From Linyphia triangularis (taxonomy: Eukaryota > Arthropoda > Arachnida > Araneae > Linyphiidae), in assembly GCA_963978545.1 (NCBI GenBank), contig OZ021724.1, forward strand, positions 95,277,792 to 95,341,791: a stretch of DNA of 64,000 nucleotides. Reading direction: 5' to 3'. The position numbers and the translations under genes are program-made. The notes beneath the pieces are model-generated. The model made no database searches. It was not told where the DNA came from and saw only the letters and a program-made list of their open reading frames with translations. Of this stretch, positions 22,405 through 33,827 are shown in pieces (the stretch's first letter is position 1; the number at the start of each line of letters is the position of its first letter).

Positions 22405-23635
22405 CACTTTTTTTTAAAAAAAGATCAATAATGCCCGACTTTTCTACAAAAGTTTCCTTTAAAGTGCATCATTGGGATGGAAAGCTCGAGAAAAGAGTGA
22501 ATTAAATGAATAATAGCATTTTTTTTTTTTTTTTTTTTTTTTTTTGAAAAAATGTAACAAATAACATTAGTACCCATTTTACAGAAAAATCATTATTTCT
22601 AGCAAAAAATTTTACTTTTGAGTATTTTTAATTATTAATATATGTTTTAAAAATGCATAAAACAGTGTTTTTCTGTGTTATACCACCCTTTCACTATACA
22701 TTATAAGCTAATGCCTTCCAAATTTATAACGCTTAGAAATTAAAAAAAATTTAGGAAAAATAGTTATTTTTTATAATTTCTTCAAACTTTGAGGTGAATG
22801 CGCGATCGGAACATATTTTTCTAAATAGCTTGTCATTTTGTGAAACAAGAATAGGAGTCTTTATAGAAAGTTCCTCCAAAGTTAAAAGTTGACCAAGTGT
22901 AACAGTATTTGTTGATAAAAATACTTGCATCTTTATACAAAGTAGTATAATAAATTTTTATAACAATTTGATATCTATACAGCATAAATAGCATTTTTTT
23001 TTACATTTGAAAATTTTTAATCACTTTTTCTCAGTGTCACTACAATTAAAGGTTACTGTTATTTTTCTTTAGTAGTTTTTAGGTGGATAGAGAGTTTTTA
23101 AAAAGGGGGTTGGGGGAGGATTTTATTGCTTTTAGAAGAGGGGGGACGCTTGGGTATTTTCTTGAAAAGTGGGGGGAAGCGCCACCCCGCGTCTATCCCC
23201 ACTTCTAACACTGGTGACAATCACTCTATATGTTTCATTATGATCAATGTCTTCCAATAGAGATTTTTAAAAGAGTTAACGTGATTATACTTAAAGATTA
23301 TATTTGTAATCTTTTATTAATAAAAAAAAATCGTTTTACTAGAACGTTAAAAAAAATTCATTAAAAATAATTAAAAGGATAAATGTGTCATAGTAATAAT
23401 AACTTTTTGAAGCTATTAGGATTACTGTAAATAATCGATATTAGTATAACAGAGGAAAATATTATAAAACAGGTTTAGCGATTCGTTGATGCCTGTTCTA
23501 AATATCGTATCACCCCTCCGTACTAGTAGGTTCTGGACATTATATAGTAATTTAGTGCATATTTGTTATTTTGGAAATTCTTAAACTACAGAACTAATTA
23601 TTGATGATCAATTACACATAAATAATAATTATAAA
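22405..23635. other. gene-free stretch
   Basis: AT-rich with a T run at 22520-22545 and a G-rich patch at 23104-23180. Nothing recognised. Confidence 0.45.
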
Positions 23636-24520
23636 ACAACAATAATAATAATAATAATAATGTTAATAATACACTAACAATAACAACAATATTAATAATA
23701 ACAATGATAAATATATTACAAAAGTAATATTATTATTTTTATTATTATTATTATTAATATTAATAATAAGAAAAGTAATAATAATAATAATAATAACTAT
23801 ATCCTCTAGAGATCGGGAGTCCACTTAAATGGACACACTTCTGAATTTTTTGCAGAATACATTTTTTTAAGGTAAATTATTTTTATGTTATTTGATCCCC
23901 AAAAAGAGCAAAAACACAAAATAATAATAATAAAAGAATAATAATCAAAAAATTATTATTAAAAAAAAAAATAATAAAAGAATAATAATCAAAAAATTAT
24001 TATTATAATTAATTATTATTAAAAAAAATAATAATAAAAGAATAATAATAATAATAATAATAAAGTAATGTTAATAATTCCCTAACACTAACAATAACAA
24101 TATTAATAATAATATTGAAAAATATATTACAAAAGAAATATTATCATTTTTATTATTATTATTATTATTAATATTAATAATAAGAAAAGTAATAATAATA
24201 ATAATAATAATAATAATATCCTCTAGAGATCGGGAGTCCACTTAAACGGACACAATTTTGAATTTTGTACAGAATAAATTTTTTTAAAGTAAATTGTTTT
24301 TATGTTATTTTATCCCCAAAAAGAGGAAAAACACAAAAAAACAATAATAATCTTAAAAGAATAATAATAATAAAATGATAATAATAAAAACAAATATTAT
24401 TAAAAAATAATAATAAAAGAATAATAATAATAATAAAGTAATGTTAATAATACACTAACAATAACGATAACAATATTAATAGTAATAACTATGATAAATA
24501 TATTACAAAAGCAATATTGT

Positions 24521-24711
<191 letters not shown>

Positions 24712-24733
24712 CATTAATTATAATAATAATAAT

Positions 24734-24927
24734 TATATCCTCTAGAGATCGGGCTTCCACTTAAATGGACACATTTATGAATTTTTCGCACAATAAATTT
24801 TTTTTAAGGTAAATTATTTTTTTATTTGATCCCCAAAAAGAGGAAAAACCACACACAAAAAAAAAAAATGTGAAAAAAAAATGTGAAAAAAAAATCTCCT
24901 CGTAAGCTCCGATCTCTAGAGGATATA
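24734..24927. mobile_element. short MITE with 19-bp terminal inverted repeats
   Basis: The termini are TATATCCTCTAGAGATCGG and its exact inverse CCGATCTCTAGAGGATATA. It is 194 bp, non-coding, and contains the palindrome TCCACTTAAATGGA. Earlier partial copies end the two previous array units. Confidence 0.75.
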
Positions 24928-25394
24928 GAACGTCAAATCGAAATCAGAAAGTATTGTCTCTATTCATTTGTTATTGTTTTAAAAGTATTAATTGACTATT
25001 TTGATGTATGGAACTATTTATTGGTGGCAACTATTTAAGACGATATTTGACTTTTATTTATCAAGCGCATTGAAATTTAAATGCATAGACTAGAAAGTTT
25101 TAGAAATTAAAATTGTTGCAAGGAAGAATATTGAAATTTTTTAAATTTTTTTATTTCATTTGTATTTTAATTCTTTACTTATTGTGCAAAAAATGGAAAG
25201 ATTTATGTCATTGAAATATGATTGCAAAATATTTGTATGAAAGTGAAATATTTAAAAGTTTTACGATATGTTACTGAACTTTTATATTTTATGTATTTAA
25301 ATAAGCCCGTATTCTTTGGTATTGTAAATTATGTTACAATGATTCTTACAAAATTTTATATGTATAAGCGTAAAAGTGAATTAAAATGAATTAG

Positions 25395-25955
25395 ATGTAT
25401 TATTTAAATGAATGAACTCCATTTGAGTGTTCTTAAATAACAAATCGCAAATAAATAATTATACGTTAATATTTTTAAGACATTCTTCTTTGTGTACATT
25501 CAACGACGTAATGTTTTCTTGTTTGCCGTATAAAAATGTAATTTAATAGTGTTTTGTAATCTCTTATTGTTATGTTGTTGTAAAGTTATACATACATTCA
25601 TGTAATATGTATATTTTTCTTCTGTAAGAAATAAATTTGATTTGTTTTTTATAAAAATGTGTTTGGTATGCTATTATAAGGTATTATTTAAATGAATGAA
25701 TTTCATTTGAGTGTTGTTGAATAATATATCGCATATAAATAATTGTACATTAAAATGTTTAAGAAATTTTTCTTCGTGTACATTCACGACATAATGTTTT
25801 CTTGCTTGCCGTATAAAAATGCAATTGAATAGTGTTTTGTAATCTCTGATTGTTATGTTATTGTAAAGTTATAAATACATTCCTGTAATACGTATATTTT
25901 TGTTCTGTAAGAAATAAATTTGAATTGTGTTTTATAAAAATGTGTTTGTTATACT
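25395..25955 (+). repeat. tandem duplication, two ~284-bp copies
   Basis: 25395-25678 and 25679-25955 align along their length, sharing TATTTAAATGAATGAA, TTGCCGTATAAAAATG and TAGTGTTTTGTAATCTCT. Sequence to about 26440 carries further degenerate TTTTATAAAAATGTGTTT motifs, so the array decays rightwards. Non-coding. Confidence 0.75.
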
Positions 25956-26440
25956 ATTATAAAGTTATGCACTTTTACGGCTTATTTTTTTATGAAAAAA
26001 ATATTTAATTGAATTATGTTTTATAAAATGTATTTGTTTTTTGCTTTATGTATTATTTGTATGTGTTTTATGAAATGAGTTTTTATGATGTTATAAAGTA
26101 ATGTGTAGATTTATGAATTTTATGTTGTTGTGTATGAGTATTATTGAATAAGGTTTATAAAGTGTAATAGTTGAGTATTTTTATAAAAAGTGTTTATATA
26201 TTGTGTAAAAATATTATTAAATAGAGTTTCATAAAATGTGTTTGATATTTTTTTTATATAATATTTATGAGTTTTATTTTTTGTTGTATAAAATTAAAAT
26301 AATAGTGTTTTATAACTTTTTTATGTCCTTGTAAAGTAATGTGTATATTTATGTTTGATGTCCTTTTTATTGTGTAAAAATATAATTGAATTGCATCTTA
26401 TATCATAGTTTTTTGTTGTTGCTGCAAAGTTATGTACTGC

Positions 26441-27478
26441 ACATTGGATCTTAAAAAGTTATTTGTAAATCGCGAAAAATTTTAAGGGAAATAATACTTT
26501 TTGTTTTAATTTAGTATAGGTAGTTTATACACAAATATAACATGTATTAGGTTCAATTGAGAAGTTTCTAAATGCATAACAATTTATCATAAGTTATTTT
26601 CTAAATTAAAAAGTTATGATTATAAAATTTTATGAAAAACATTAACACATTTGATGTTAAATTAAATGCAACTCTAGCTTACTTACAAAAGAGGAGAGAA
26701 ATTTTAAAATTCAAATGAAAAGCAAAAAATGTATCTTCTTGTATTTAATATGCCACATTTGGTATGAAATTCCTTTGTCTATGAATAGAAAAGTAGGTGG
26801 ATTAATATATGCATTATGCATGTCATACACTGACACTGAATTTCATGAAATCGATAATAATAGTGTTTGAATATGCCATTTTGACTCGTTTGCAATTTAC
26901 TCAATCGTTATGAAAGTAGGATTAGATCGAAATCAACTAACTACCTTTAACATAACCAAAAAAGAACCACTTCACACTTTATCACTCAATTTGAGCACTC
27001 TCCAAAACAGTTCGCAACACTATCCAGGAAAACTCACACTTGCTAACTCGAAAAGTGTTCGCCTTTTTGAAAGGAAAATGGCGAAAGTGAGCTGTTATTT
27101 TTAAATTCAACCCGTTGCTTATGATTGAATTTAAGTGGATAGAACTATCACTTCTTTTTATGCCTCTCCTTACTTTCCTTTCATGTTCAATCTAAGCTTG
27201 GATAGAAATAGTCGCTGTGGTAATATTATAAGCTCATTAGTTCCGCAATAATCCTGGCTGCAATGTTCGTTTTCTTCCAACATTTGACTACATTTTATGG
27301 ACCGTTGCCCTTCCGATACAACATTCCTTGTCTTATGTTCTTTCTTATAAACGCGGAAGGATTTTGAATTCGAATAAGAACATTATTTTAATTGTTCTTT
27401 TTTGAGATTCAGAAGTTGTACCTGTTGCCATCATTCGGATACCGATAATATAAAAAACCCCAGTGTTCGGCTACCAAA
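26441..27478. other. gene-free stretch
   Basis: AT-rich; no gene recognised. The 64-codon frame at 26910-27104 has no recognisable feature. Confidence 0.45.
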
Positions 27479-28195
27479 GGCTAATTTACATGTTACCAGT
27501 CAGTGTGTCACCGGTCAATAGTGACTAGCACCGTGTAAATACTTAACGCCAGTCGCAGGAGCAACCAGTTTGTTTCTGGAATGCCAGTAGCTGGTATCTC
27601 TAGTTCAGCACCCTGTTTATAGAATAATTTAGGCTAATTTACAAGTTACCAGTCAGTGTGTTACAGATTAATAGTGACTAGAACGGTGTGAATGTTTCAT
27701 GCCAGTCACAGGAGTAACCAGTTTGTTACTGGAATGCCAATAGCTGGCATATACAGTTCAGCAACCTGTTAATTCTGTGCACAGAACATTTAAGGCTAAT
27801 TTACATGTTACCAGTCAGTGCATCCCTGGTCAATAGTGACTACCACCGTGTAAATGCGTCATGCTAGTCACAACAGCAACCAGTTTGCAATTGGAATTTC
27901 AGTAGCTGGCAGATCCAGTTCAACATCCTCTTAATTCTGTGTTTCGAATAATTAAAGCTAATTTACATGTTACCAGTCAGCGTGTCACCGGTCAGTATTG
28001 ACTAGCACTGTGTAAATGCTTCATGCCAGTGACAGGAGCAATCAGTTTGTAACTGAAATGCCAGTAGCTGGCATCTCCAGTTCAGAATCCTATTAATTCT
28101 GTGTATGGAAAAATTAAGGCTAATTTACATGTTACCAGTCAGTGTGTCACCAGTTAGTATATTGACTAGCACCGTGTAAATGCTTCATGGGGTTT
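27479..28195 (+). repeat. ~160-bp tandem array of a TTAA-type element end
   Basis: Units start near 27479, 27632, 27794, 27956 and 28118 with GGCTAATTTACATGTTACC, spaced 153, 162, 162 and 162 bp. The fifth is cut at about 28195. Internal palindromes such as GCCAGTAGCTGGC recur. The leading bases (TTAAGGCTAATTTACA) resemble the end of the TTAA-flanked element at 57865-58078. Non-coding. Confidence 0.85.
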
Positions 28196-28639
28196 GTGCA
28201 ACAGATTTGATCCATTGTGGAAAGACAACAGTTTATACGCAATAAAAGAGGAATATTTGAAACGTTCTCAATGAAATTTTAAGTATAAAATAATGATGAA
28301 TTATAATACCTTAAACAATACGATTCATAAAAAGGTTTTCGTTGTTAAAATGAATCAATGTTCACAATCCCTTTTTATTAATTTTGGTTCGAAGTACAGA
28401 AATCTTATATACTTCACATTCAAAATAGTAAAATAGTAGAATTATATGTCTAACTTCTTCAAATAAAATTGAAAGTCGTTAAAAGCAAATTATTATGCAA
28501 ATGCGTCAAAATTAAAGGATTATTTTATTACTTTTGTTCTCTGCATGTCGTTGCTTTCATTTAAGATGTTTGCCAAAGAATATAAAATTATACTTTTAGA
28601 TATTTGAAATACAATATTTATTACCAACCGGTACGGAAT
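28196..28639. other. gene-free stretch
   Basis: AT-rich; nothing recognised. Confidence 0.45.
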
Positions 28640-28905
28640 ATAGCAATTGTCTTTCAAACACAACCGAAAAATTTGACAGGAACCTCACGATAACCATAGA
28701 AACGGAAGGCTGTTTTGACGTCACAGCTATAGCGGATCGTTTTGTTCGAACTGAAATCGGACTAAGTTTTCGAACATTTTGTTTTCTTAATATTTAAATA
28801 ACTAATTTGTTTAACGAACTTTTGTTTGAGTATTTGGAATCAGAAAGAAATTTGTCATAAATATAATTGATTTCATTCGTTTTAAAGAATTGCGGGAATT
28901 GTCTA
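28640..28905 (-). repeat. dispersed repeat family B, copy 2
   Basis: Inverted relative to the copies at 15007 and 41614: contains AACCTCACGATAACCATAGA and ends GGGAATTGTC. A SINE has inserted right beside its end. Confidence 0.65.
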
Positions 28906-28922
28906 TTGTCCCAGTCCTCAAA

Positions 28923-29100
28923 CGCCGACCAAACGGTATACTGGTTAACGTACTAGCTTCTAGACCGCGAGGTTGCGGGTTCGAGTCCCGTGTAGGTCAT
29001 GGGTGTTTGTAAATGTATGTTGGCTAATCAAATGAGGAATATTTCGGCGCATTATAGCCCTCGTGTTGCTAACGGCGCCAGATAATCTGAAAACAACCAA
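28923..29100 (+). mobile_element. tRNA-derived SINE, family S1
   Basis: A tRNA-like head carries B-box sequence GGTTCGAGTCC, followed by a body with GTAAATGTATGTTGGCT and a tail CTGAAAACAACCAA. It is flanked by a perfect 13-bp target duplication CCCAGTCCTCAAA (28910-28922, 29101-29113), so it inserted by retrotransposition and is not a tRNA gene. Confidence 0.9.
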
Positions 29101-29113
29101 CCCAGTCCTCAAA

Positions 29114-29334
29114 ATGTTTCAGTTTATGGTTATATGATGTCAGTTATCTTGTATGTTAACATTGTATTTAAAGTTGTTTCATCTGGATTCCTTAGTTTTA
29201 CATTTTGTATGGAAACTTGAGTCATTAATATATATTTCATCGGACTACATATGCCTAATATGATCCAAATTCTTTGCAGCTGTTTGTTCTTCAGGCAGAC
29301 ATTTTTTTCCGTTTTAAGGTAGAAAAAAAAAAGT
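29114..29334. other. short spacer, nothing recognised
   Basis: AT-rich spacer with no gene. Confidence 0.45.
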
Positions 29335-30356
29335 TATTGCAGTACCAAAAATAAAAACAACAACTTTTACAGGTTTTTTTTGTCAAAAATTTATCTTTTG
29401 TATGAAATATTCTTTATATGTCTTAGAGATAATTTTTAAAAAAAATATTGTGTTTATTTATTTAAAAAAAAAAAAATAATAATAAGAGATAAGAAAAATT
29501 CATAGTAATTGGTGTTTGTGTAAATTGATATAAGTCAAGAATTTTTTTTTTCAGAGTTAAAGCTTTCTGTAATACATAATTACATATAGAAAATATTGTC
29601 TTCACAGAATTTTGATAGGTAAATTAGAAAAAAGTCTAATGCGGTACCAAAAATAAAAAAAAACTTTATTTATAGATATTTTTTTTTGTCAAAAATTTAT
29701 CTTTTGTATGATATACTCTTTATATGTCTTAGAGATAAATTTTTTCAAAAAAATATTGTGTTTATTTTTTTAAATAATAATAATAATAAGAGACAAGAAA
29801 AATTTATAGTAATTGGTGTTTGTGTAAATTGGTCAAGAAAAAATATTCTTTTTTCAGAGTGAAAGCTTTCTGTAATACATAATTACATATAGAAAATATT
29901 GTTTTCACAGAATTTCGATAGATGAATTAGGAAAAATTAAAAAAATCTCAAAGTTAAAAACATTGACTTAGCTTTTTTTTATGTTATTCTGTGAGCTAAA
30001 AGTTATATTTTAAAACATAATTTAAAAAGTAAAATTATGTGAAGAGAAATTGTTGAAAACTATATGAATTACAGGCCCCAAAAATTTGAATAGCCGATCG
30101 AATTTGGATTGGATCGATTTGAATTGGCATCATCTGTGAAAAAAAAACAGTGCTCGAAAAATGCACTTCAAGCAGAAGTTTTCAATGCGTTACGCACATT
30201 AGTGATGTTTAAGTAACAGGTAATTTCCTGACGTTCTAATTACTGGAGGAATAAGATAAACAAACTACTCTTTTCAGGAAAGTATGAACTATTTTTTAAA
30301 GTTAAAAAAAAAAAAAAAATGTGATTATTGGAGAAAATTCGACACTGGACCCCCTA
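29335..30356 (+). repeat. TTAA-type MITE copy with duplicated 5' half
   Basis: It aligns with the 721-bp element at 58083-58803, ending CACTGGACCCCCT. Its left half occurs twice in tandem (about 29335-29640 and 29641-29960), each copy starting GTACCAAAAATAAAAA and containing AAAGCTTTCTGTAATACAT. The left TTAA is not intact. Non-coding. Confidence 0.75.
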
Positions 30357-30671
30357 GAGAGATAGTCTGCACGCTCCTTCATATTAATGGTTTATAATTT
30401 CGACCACAAAACCTGGTTAACGTTGATTTAAAAATAATAATAAAAAAAACTTTAGAAGGGGAAAAAAAAATTGGGTGTTTTCTTATTGCACTTTAAAAAG
30501 TTTTTATAAAGCTCATTAAATAATTAAAAATAACTACTAATTAAAGTCATTAATAATATAAGTTAGAACTAAAGATACAAACCATTAGAATTACTTTAAT
30601 TTCAAATTGTGTTAGTAAAATTTTTTCATTGTTGGTAGACTTGATGATTCTAGGTGTGTGGAACATCGCAC
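30357..30671. other. gene-free spacer
   Basis: AT-rich; nothing recognised. Confidence 0.45.
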
Positions 30672-31057
30672 AACTTTCAATTGCACTTGGTTACTGTATT
30701 TGAATTTGACTTGGTTCGGTGCTCTCTTTACCCTTTTCATATTTTCATTAAATTAAAAAAATTGTCTGCTTGAAGTTATTTTTGGCGATCATTTTTCAAT
30801 GCTCCGCACCCCCTAAAAAAAAACGTAATTCTTTCTTGAAAGTAAAACAGAAGATAAACAGTCGTTGATGGTAAATGCACAGTTTTGGCACAATTTTAAA
30901 TAAAACCTTGATGACATTTCCTATGACCGCCACAATCCCCAATCCGTTTTAGAGTTAAGTTGACTACAGACAGACACACACACACGTACATTTTTTGTAG
31001 ACCACTTTTTTGAATTTTTTGATCGAATTGAATATTCTCGTTACCCATATTACATAT
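30672..31057 (-). repeat. dispersed repeat family A, copy interrupted by an LTR
   Basis: It starts ACTTTCAATTGCAC, shares the GCACTTGGTTACTGTATTTG stretch with 54806 onward, and retains the outer region ending TCTCGTTACCCATAT. The probable solo LTR at 31058 lies at its right edge. Confidence 0.6.
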
Positions 31058-31771
31058 TGTTGCGTGGATGGATTCGAAAGATTTGAAGTCAAAGCAGATT
31101 AAGACTTGCAGAAATTTATTCCGATATACTCTTCACAGATTCTTTTACAAAACCTGAACTTCTCGTTCTAGAAGACTCAATACAGCTCTTTACACAACAA
31201 TAGAGCTCAAACAGCAGTTAAAAATTTAACAACTGCTACAGATCACCGCAAAAGACAATGCAATACAGTTCAATTTAGAACTACTCTGAATGCTCACTGA
31301 GAGACAGCTAACTCAGTATCTCAACTCAGAAAATTCCCAACTCAACTCATGGCCGGGCTTATATAGGAAAGTCAATCCTTCGTGAATCTTCTAGAGATAG
31401 AAATTTGGAGGACTTTCTAGATCGTAGTTGAAAAGTCCTATACATGTACATGGGGACCGAAAATGTCACCAAATGGTCGCCAAGTTTGGCGACATTTAGC
31501 GATTTCTCGCCAAATTTGGCCACACAAATTAGTGGCCGAACTGGCTCTATCTCGCCAATTTGGCGAGATTGCCATTACCATAATGTTAAATGGCCTGCTC
31601 TTTGTAAAACTCGCTTCCCATCATTATCTCTGCAAAACTCGTTTTCAAGCATTAAGAGGCACATTGCAGGAAAACAAACTATTGCACTGCCTTATGCGAA
31701 ATGTACATAAATTTATCTTTTTACATAATTAATGCAACGAAATATTTACAAATATACAGAAATTCGTAACA
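31058..31771 (-). mobile_element. probable solo LTR, gypsy-type
   Basis: On the minus strand it begins TGTTACGAATTTCTG and ends CCATCCACGCAACA, with TG...CA ends and an imperfect 7-bp terminal inverted repeat. It is flanked by ATAT on both sides (31054-31057, 31772-31775), a 4-bp target duplication. A TATATAAG box near 31360 and AATAAA near the 3' end fit an LTR promoter and polyadenylation site. It is 714 bp. No second copy or coding region adjoins, so recombination to a solo LTR is the simplest reading. The 88-codon plus-strand frames inside it are not considered genes. Confidence 0.65.
31455..31570. other. cluster of TCGCCAA / TTGGCGA palindromic words
   Basis: Within the solo LTR, GGTCGCCAAGTTTGGCGACA, TCTCGCCAAATTTGGC and TCTCGCCAATTTGGCGAGA follow each other. 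Each is near-palindromic around TTTGG/CCAAA, and they are closely spaced. They could be factor sites or cruciform-forming sequence; function unknown. Confidence 0.6.
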
Positions 31772-31936
31772 ATATAAAATAGTTGAGTATAAAAATGATT
31801 GTGTTTAAGAAAACAACACTTTGACTGATATTGTGATAGATAAATTTAATATGGACATGGATATTCCATCCTACTATATAAATGAATGGATTTTACGTGA
31901 TGCATTGAATTGAAGTAATACACTGAAGACATACTG

Positions 31937-32212
31937 TGTTTGCGCCTGATTGGTCGAGAACAATTATCCTCGTGGTGTCTCCCCCTAGTGGAGAATACGC
32001 GAGAGAAGAACCAGAACTGAATTGAATTTGATAGGAGACACATGTCTCAAAATTGGAGCCGAGTGCTCAACTATAAATAATTAACTTTGAAGAATTATAA
32101 ATGATTATACGTGTAAGTAAATCTGTATTATGTGTGTGCCTTGTATGTCTTTAATAAATAATAGTAAAAAATCTACAGTCCACTACTTTAAATTAACTTA
32201 ACTGAGCTCCTG
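31937..32212 (+). repeat. 5' LTR of the BEL/Pao element
   Basis: It starts TGTTTGCGCC and ends GAGCTCCTG. It contains ACTATAAATAATT, a possible TATA region, and AATAAATAATAG near the end, a likely polyadenylation signal. By eye it is identical to the 3' LTR over all 276 bp. Confidence 0.95.
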
Positions 32213-32218
32213 ATATTT

Positions 32219-32237
32219 TGGTCCGTGAACGATCCGG
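32219..32237 (+). other. candidate primer-binding site of the BEL/Pao element
   Basis: TGGTCCGTGAACGATCCGG starts 6 nt after the LTR. TGG complements the CCA end of a tRNA. I could not assign the tRNA isotype. Confidence 0.45.
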
Positions 32238-32252
32238 AGAGAAGAGCAAACA

Positions 32253-33827
32253 ATGGCTCGATTAGTTAAATTAAATAGGCAGCAAGGCACACTGAAGTCA
32301 AAACTTACACGTCTAGAGGAGTTTTGTGCACCCTTGACATTATTATCGGCTGAAACACTTAGCAGCACAAATTCAGTAATCGAACTGAAACAAAAACTTG
32401 AAGGGCTCAAGACCACCCAAAACGAAGTAAATTCTCTTCGTGATAAATATTATGATGCTGCAAAAGATGAAGAAATAGAAGAAATTGATGCAGCACTACA
32501 AGAATTGGATATTCGTATCGAAAATAGTGAAGTAAGTCTTTTGAAACTTATTAGTTTACTAAAAAAAGATACTCCAAGTGTTGCAGTAAAGCCAGAAACT
32601 AGTGGTACTTTAGTTAGAACAAAATTGCCTGTTATTCCCCTTCCAGTATTTTCGGGAAATTATGAAGATTGGAGTAAATTTAAAACCTCCTTCACTAATC
32701 TCATTACAAATAATGCTGAGTTAGATGATATTCAGAAGTTGCATTATTTAAACGCAGCTTTGGAAGGAAAGGCCAAGTCAATTGAAACGGAGGATGATAC
32801 ATTCGAATCCTTATTTAATGCTCTGCAACAACGATACGAAAATCGCCGGATAATATTAGATACCCATATTCAAAATATCTTAAGATATCCTAAGCTAAAT
32901 CAAGAATCTGCGAAAGAAATGCGTGATTTTTTGGATAATTTAAAAAAGAATTTAAGAGCACTTAAAGTACTGGAATATGATCGTGACAAATTGTCGGACA
33001 TATTATTAATGAACATTTTAATTGATAAACTTGATTTGGAAACAAGAAAGATTTATGAAATGTCCATTTCATCGAATGAAGTGCAGAATTTTAATGAATT
33101 CATAACGTTTTTAGAAAAGCGAAGTAATATATTAGAAAGTATATCTCGAAATATGCCATCAATGAAACAAATAAATAAATCTAATGCTTCACATCACTCC
33201 TTAAATCGAAGCAAAAATTTAGTTATTAACTCGCCTACGCATTTCTGTGTTGCATGCAAAAAGAAGGAAACACATGGCCTCTTTGGGTGCGACGCATTTA
33301 GAAATATGAATGTTGTTGATAGATTTGAGCTCGTTAAAAGATATAAATTTTGTATTCGATGTCTGCGAAGAAACCATAAAGTAGACAGCTGCAGATCAAA
33401 ATTTACTTGCCAATGTGGTTCGAAATTCCACAACACACTATTACATTCAGTGGAAAGAAATGATAAACCATTCGTTAATGATGAGAGTTCTCAGGCGATT
33501 CCATCAGATCTTGAGAATTCTTCAAATGCTACTCAAGGCCAATCCACTCGAAGTGAAACTTCTTCGACTATGAGAAGCAGCTGTTTATTATCCGAGAGAA
33601 AAAACGTAGTTTTACTCGCAACTGCTATAATTAAAGTTAAAGATGAACGAGGAAATTACTTCAATGTTAGAGCTATTCTTGATTCATGTTCACAGAGTAA
33701 TTTTCTGACTTTTGAGTGCGCAGATCTCTTGAGAATTTGTACCAGTCAGTGGATTGAATGGAATGACGGTTTCTACAATAAAGAAGAAAATTCAGACCCT
33801 CATTTCCAACCAGCAGAGTACTTATGA
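32253..33827 (+). CDS. gag: BEL/Pao Gag and start of protease
   Basis: A 524-residue frame starting 40 nt after the LTR. Residues 1-105 are helical. From about 126 comes the LPVIPLPVFSGNYEDWSKF signature of BEL gag (DUF1759 family). Cys/His zinc-binding knuckles follow at about 330-395 (CVAC, LFGC, CIRCLRRNHKVDSC, CQCGSKFH). The protease start (DUF1758-type) is LDSCSQSNF: the usual D-S-G catalytic triad reads D-S-C here. The last ~30 residues are out-of-frame tail, since protease sequence continues in the next frame from about 33739. The role is particle assembly and Gag-Pol processing; the protease is probably inactive as written. Confidence 0.9.
   Translation: MARLVKLNRQQGTLKSKLTRLEEFCAPLTLLSAETLSSTNSVIELKQKLEGLKTTQNEVNSLRDKYYDAAKDEEIEEIDAALQELDIRIENSEVSLLKLISLLKKDTPSVAVKPETSGTLVRTKLPVIPLPVFSGNYEDWSKFKTSFTNLITNNAELDDIQKLHYLNAALEGKAKSIETEDDTFESLFNALQQRYENRRIILDTHIQNILRYPKLNQESAKEMRDFLDNLKKNLRALKVLEYDRDKLSDILLMNILIDKLDLETRKIYEMSISSNEVQNFNEFITFLEKRSNILESISRNMPSMKQINKSNASHHSLNRSKNLVINSPTHFCVACKKKETHGLFGCDAFRNMNVVDRFELVKRYKFCIRCLRRNHKVDSCRSKFTCQCGSKFHNTLLHSVERNDKPFVNDESSQAIPSDLENSSNATQGQSTRSETSSTMRSSCLLSERKNVVLLATAIIKVKDERGNYFNVRAILDSCSQSNFLTFECADLLRICTSQWIEWNDGFYNKEENSDPHFQPAEYL

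Noticed and set aside
28923..29000. Possible tRNA gene
   Set aside because: The tRNA-like head belongs to a SINE with a long body, flanking target duplications and three more copies.
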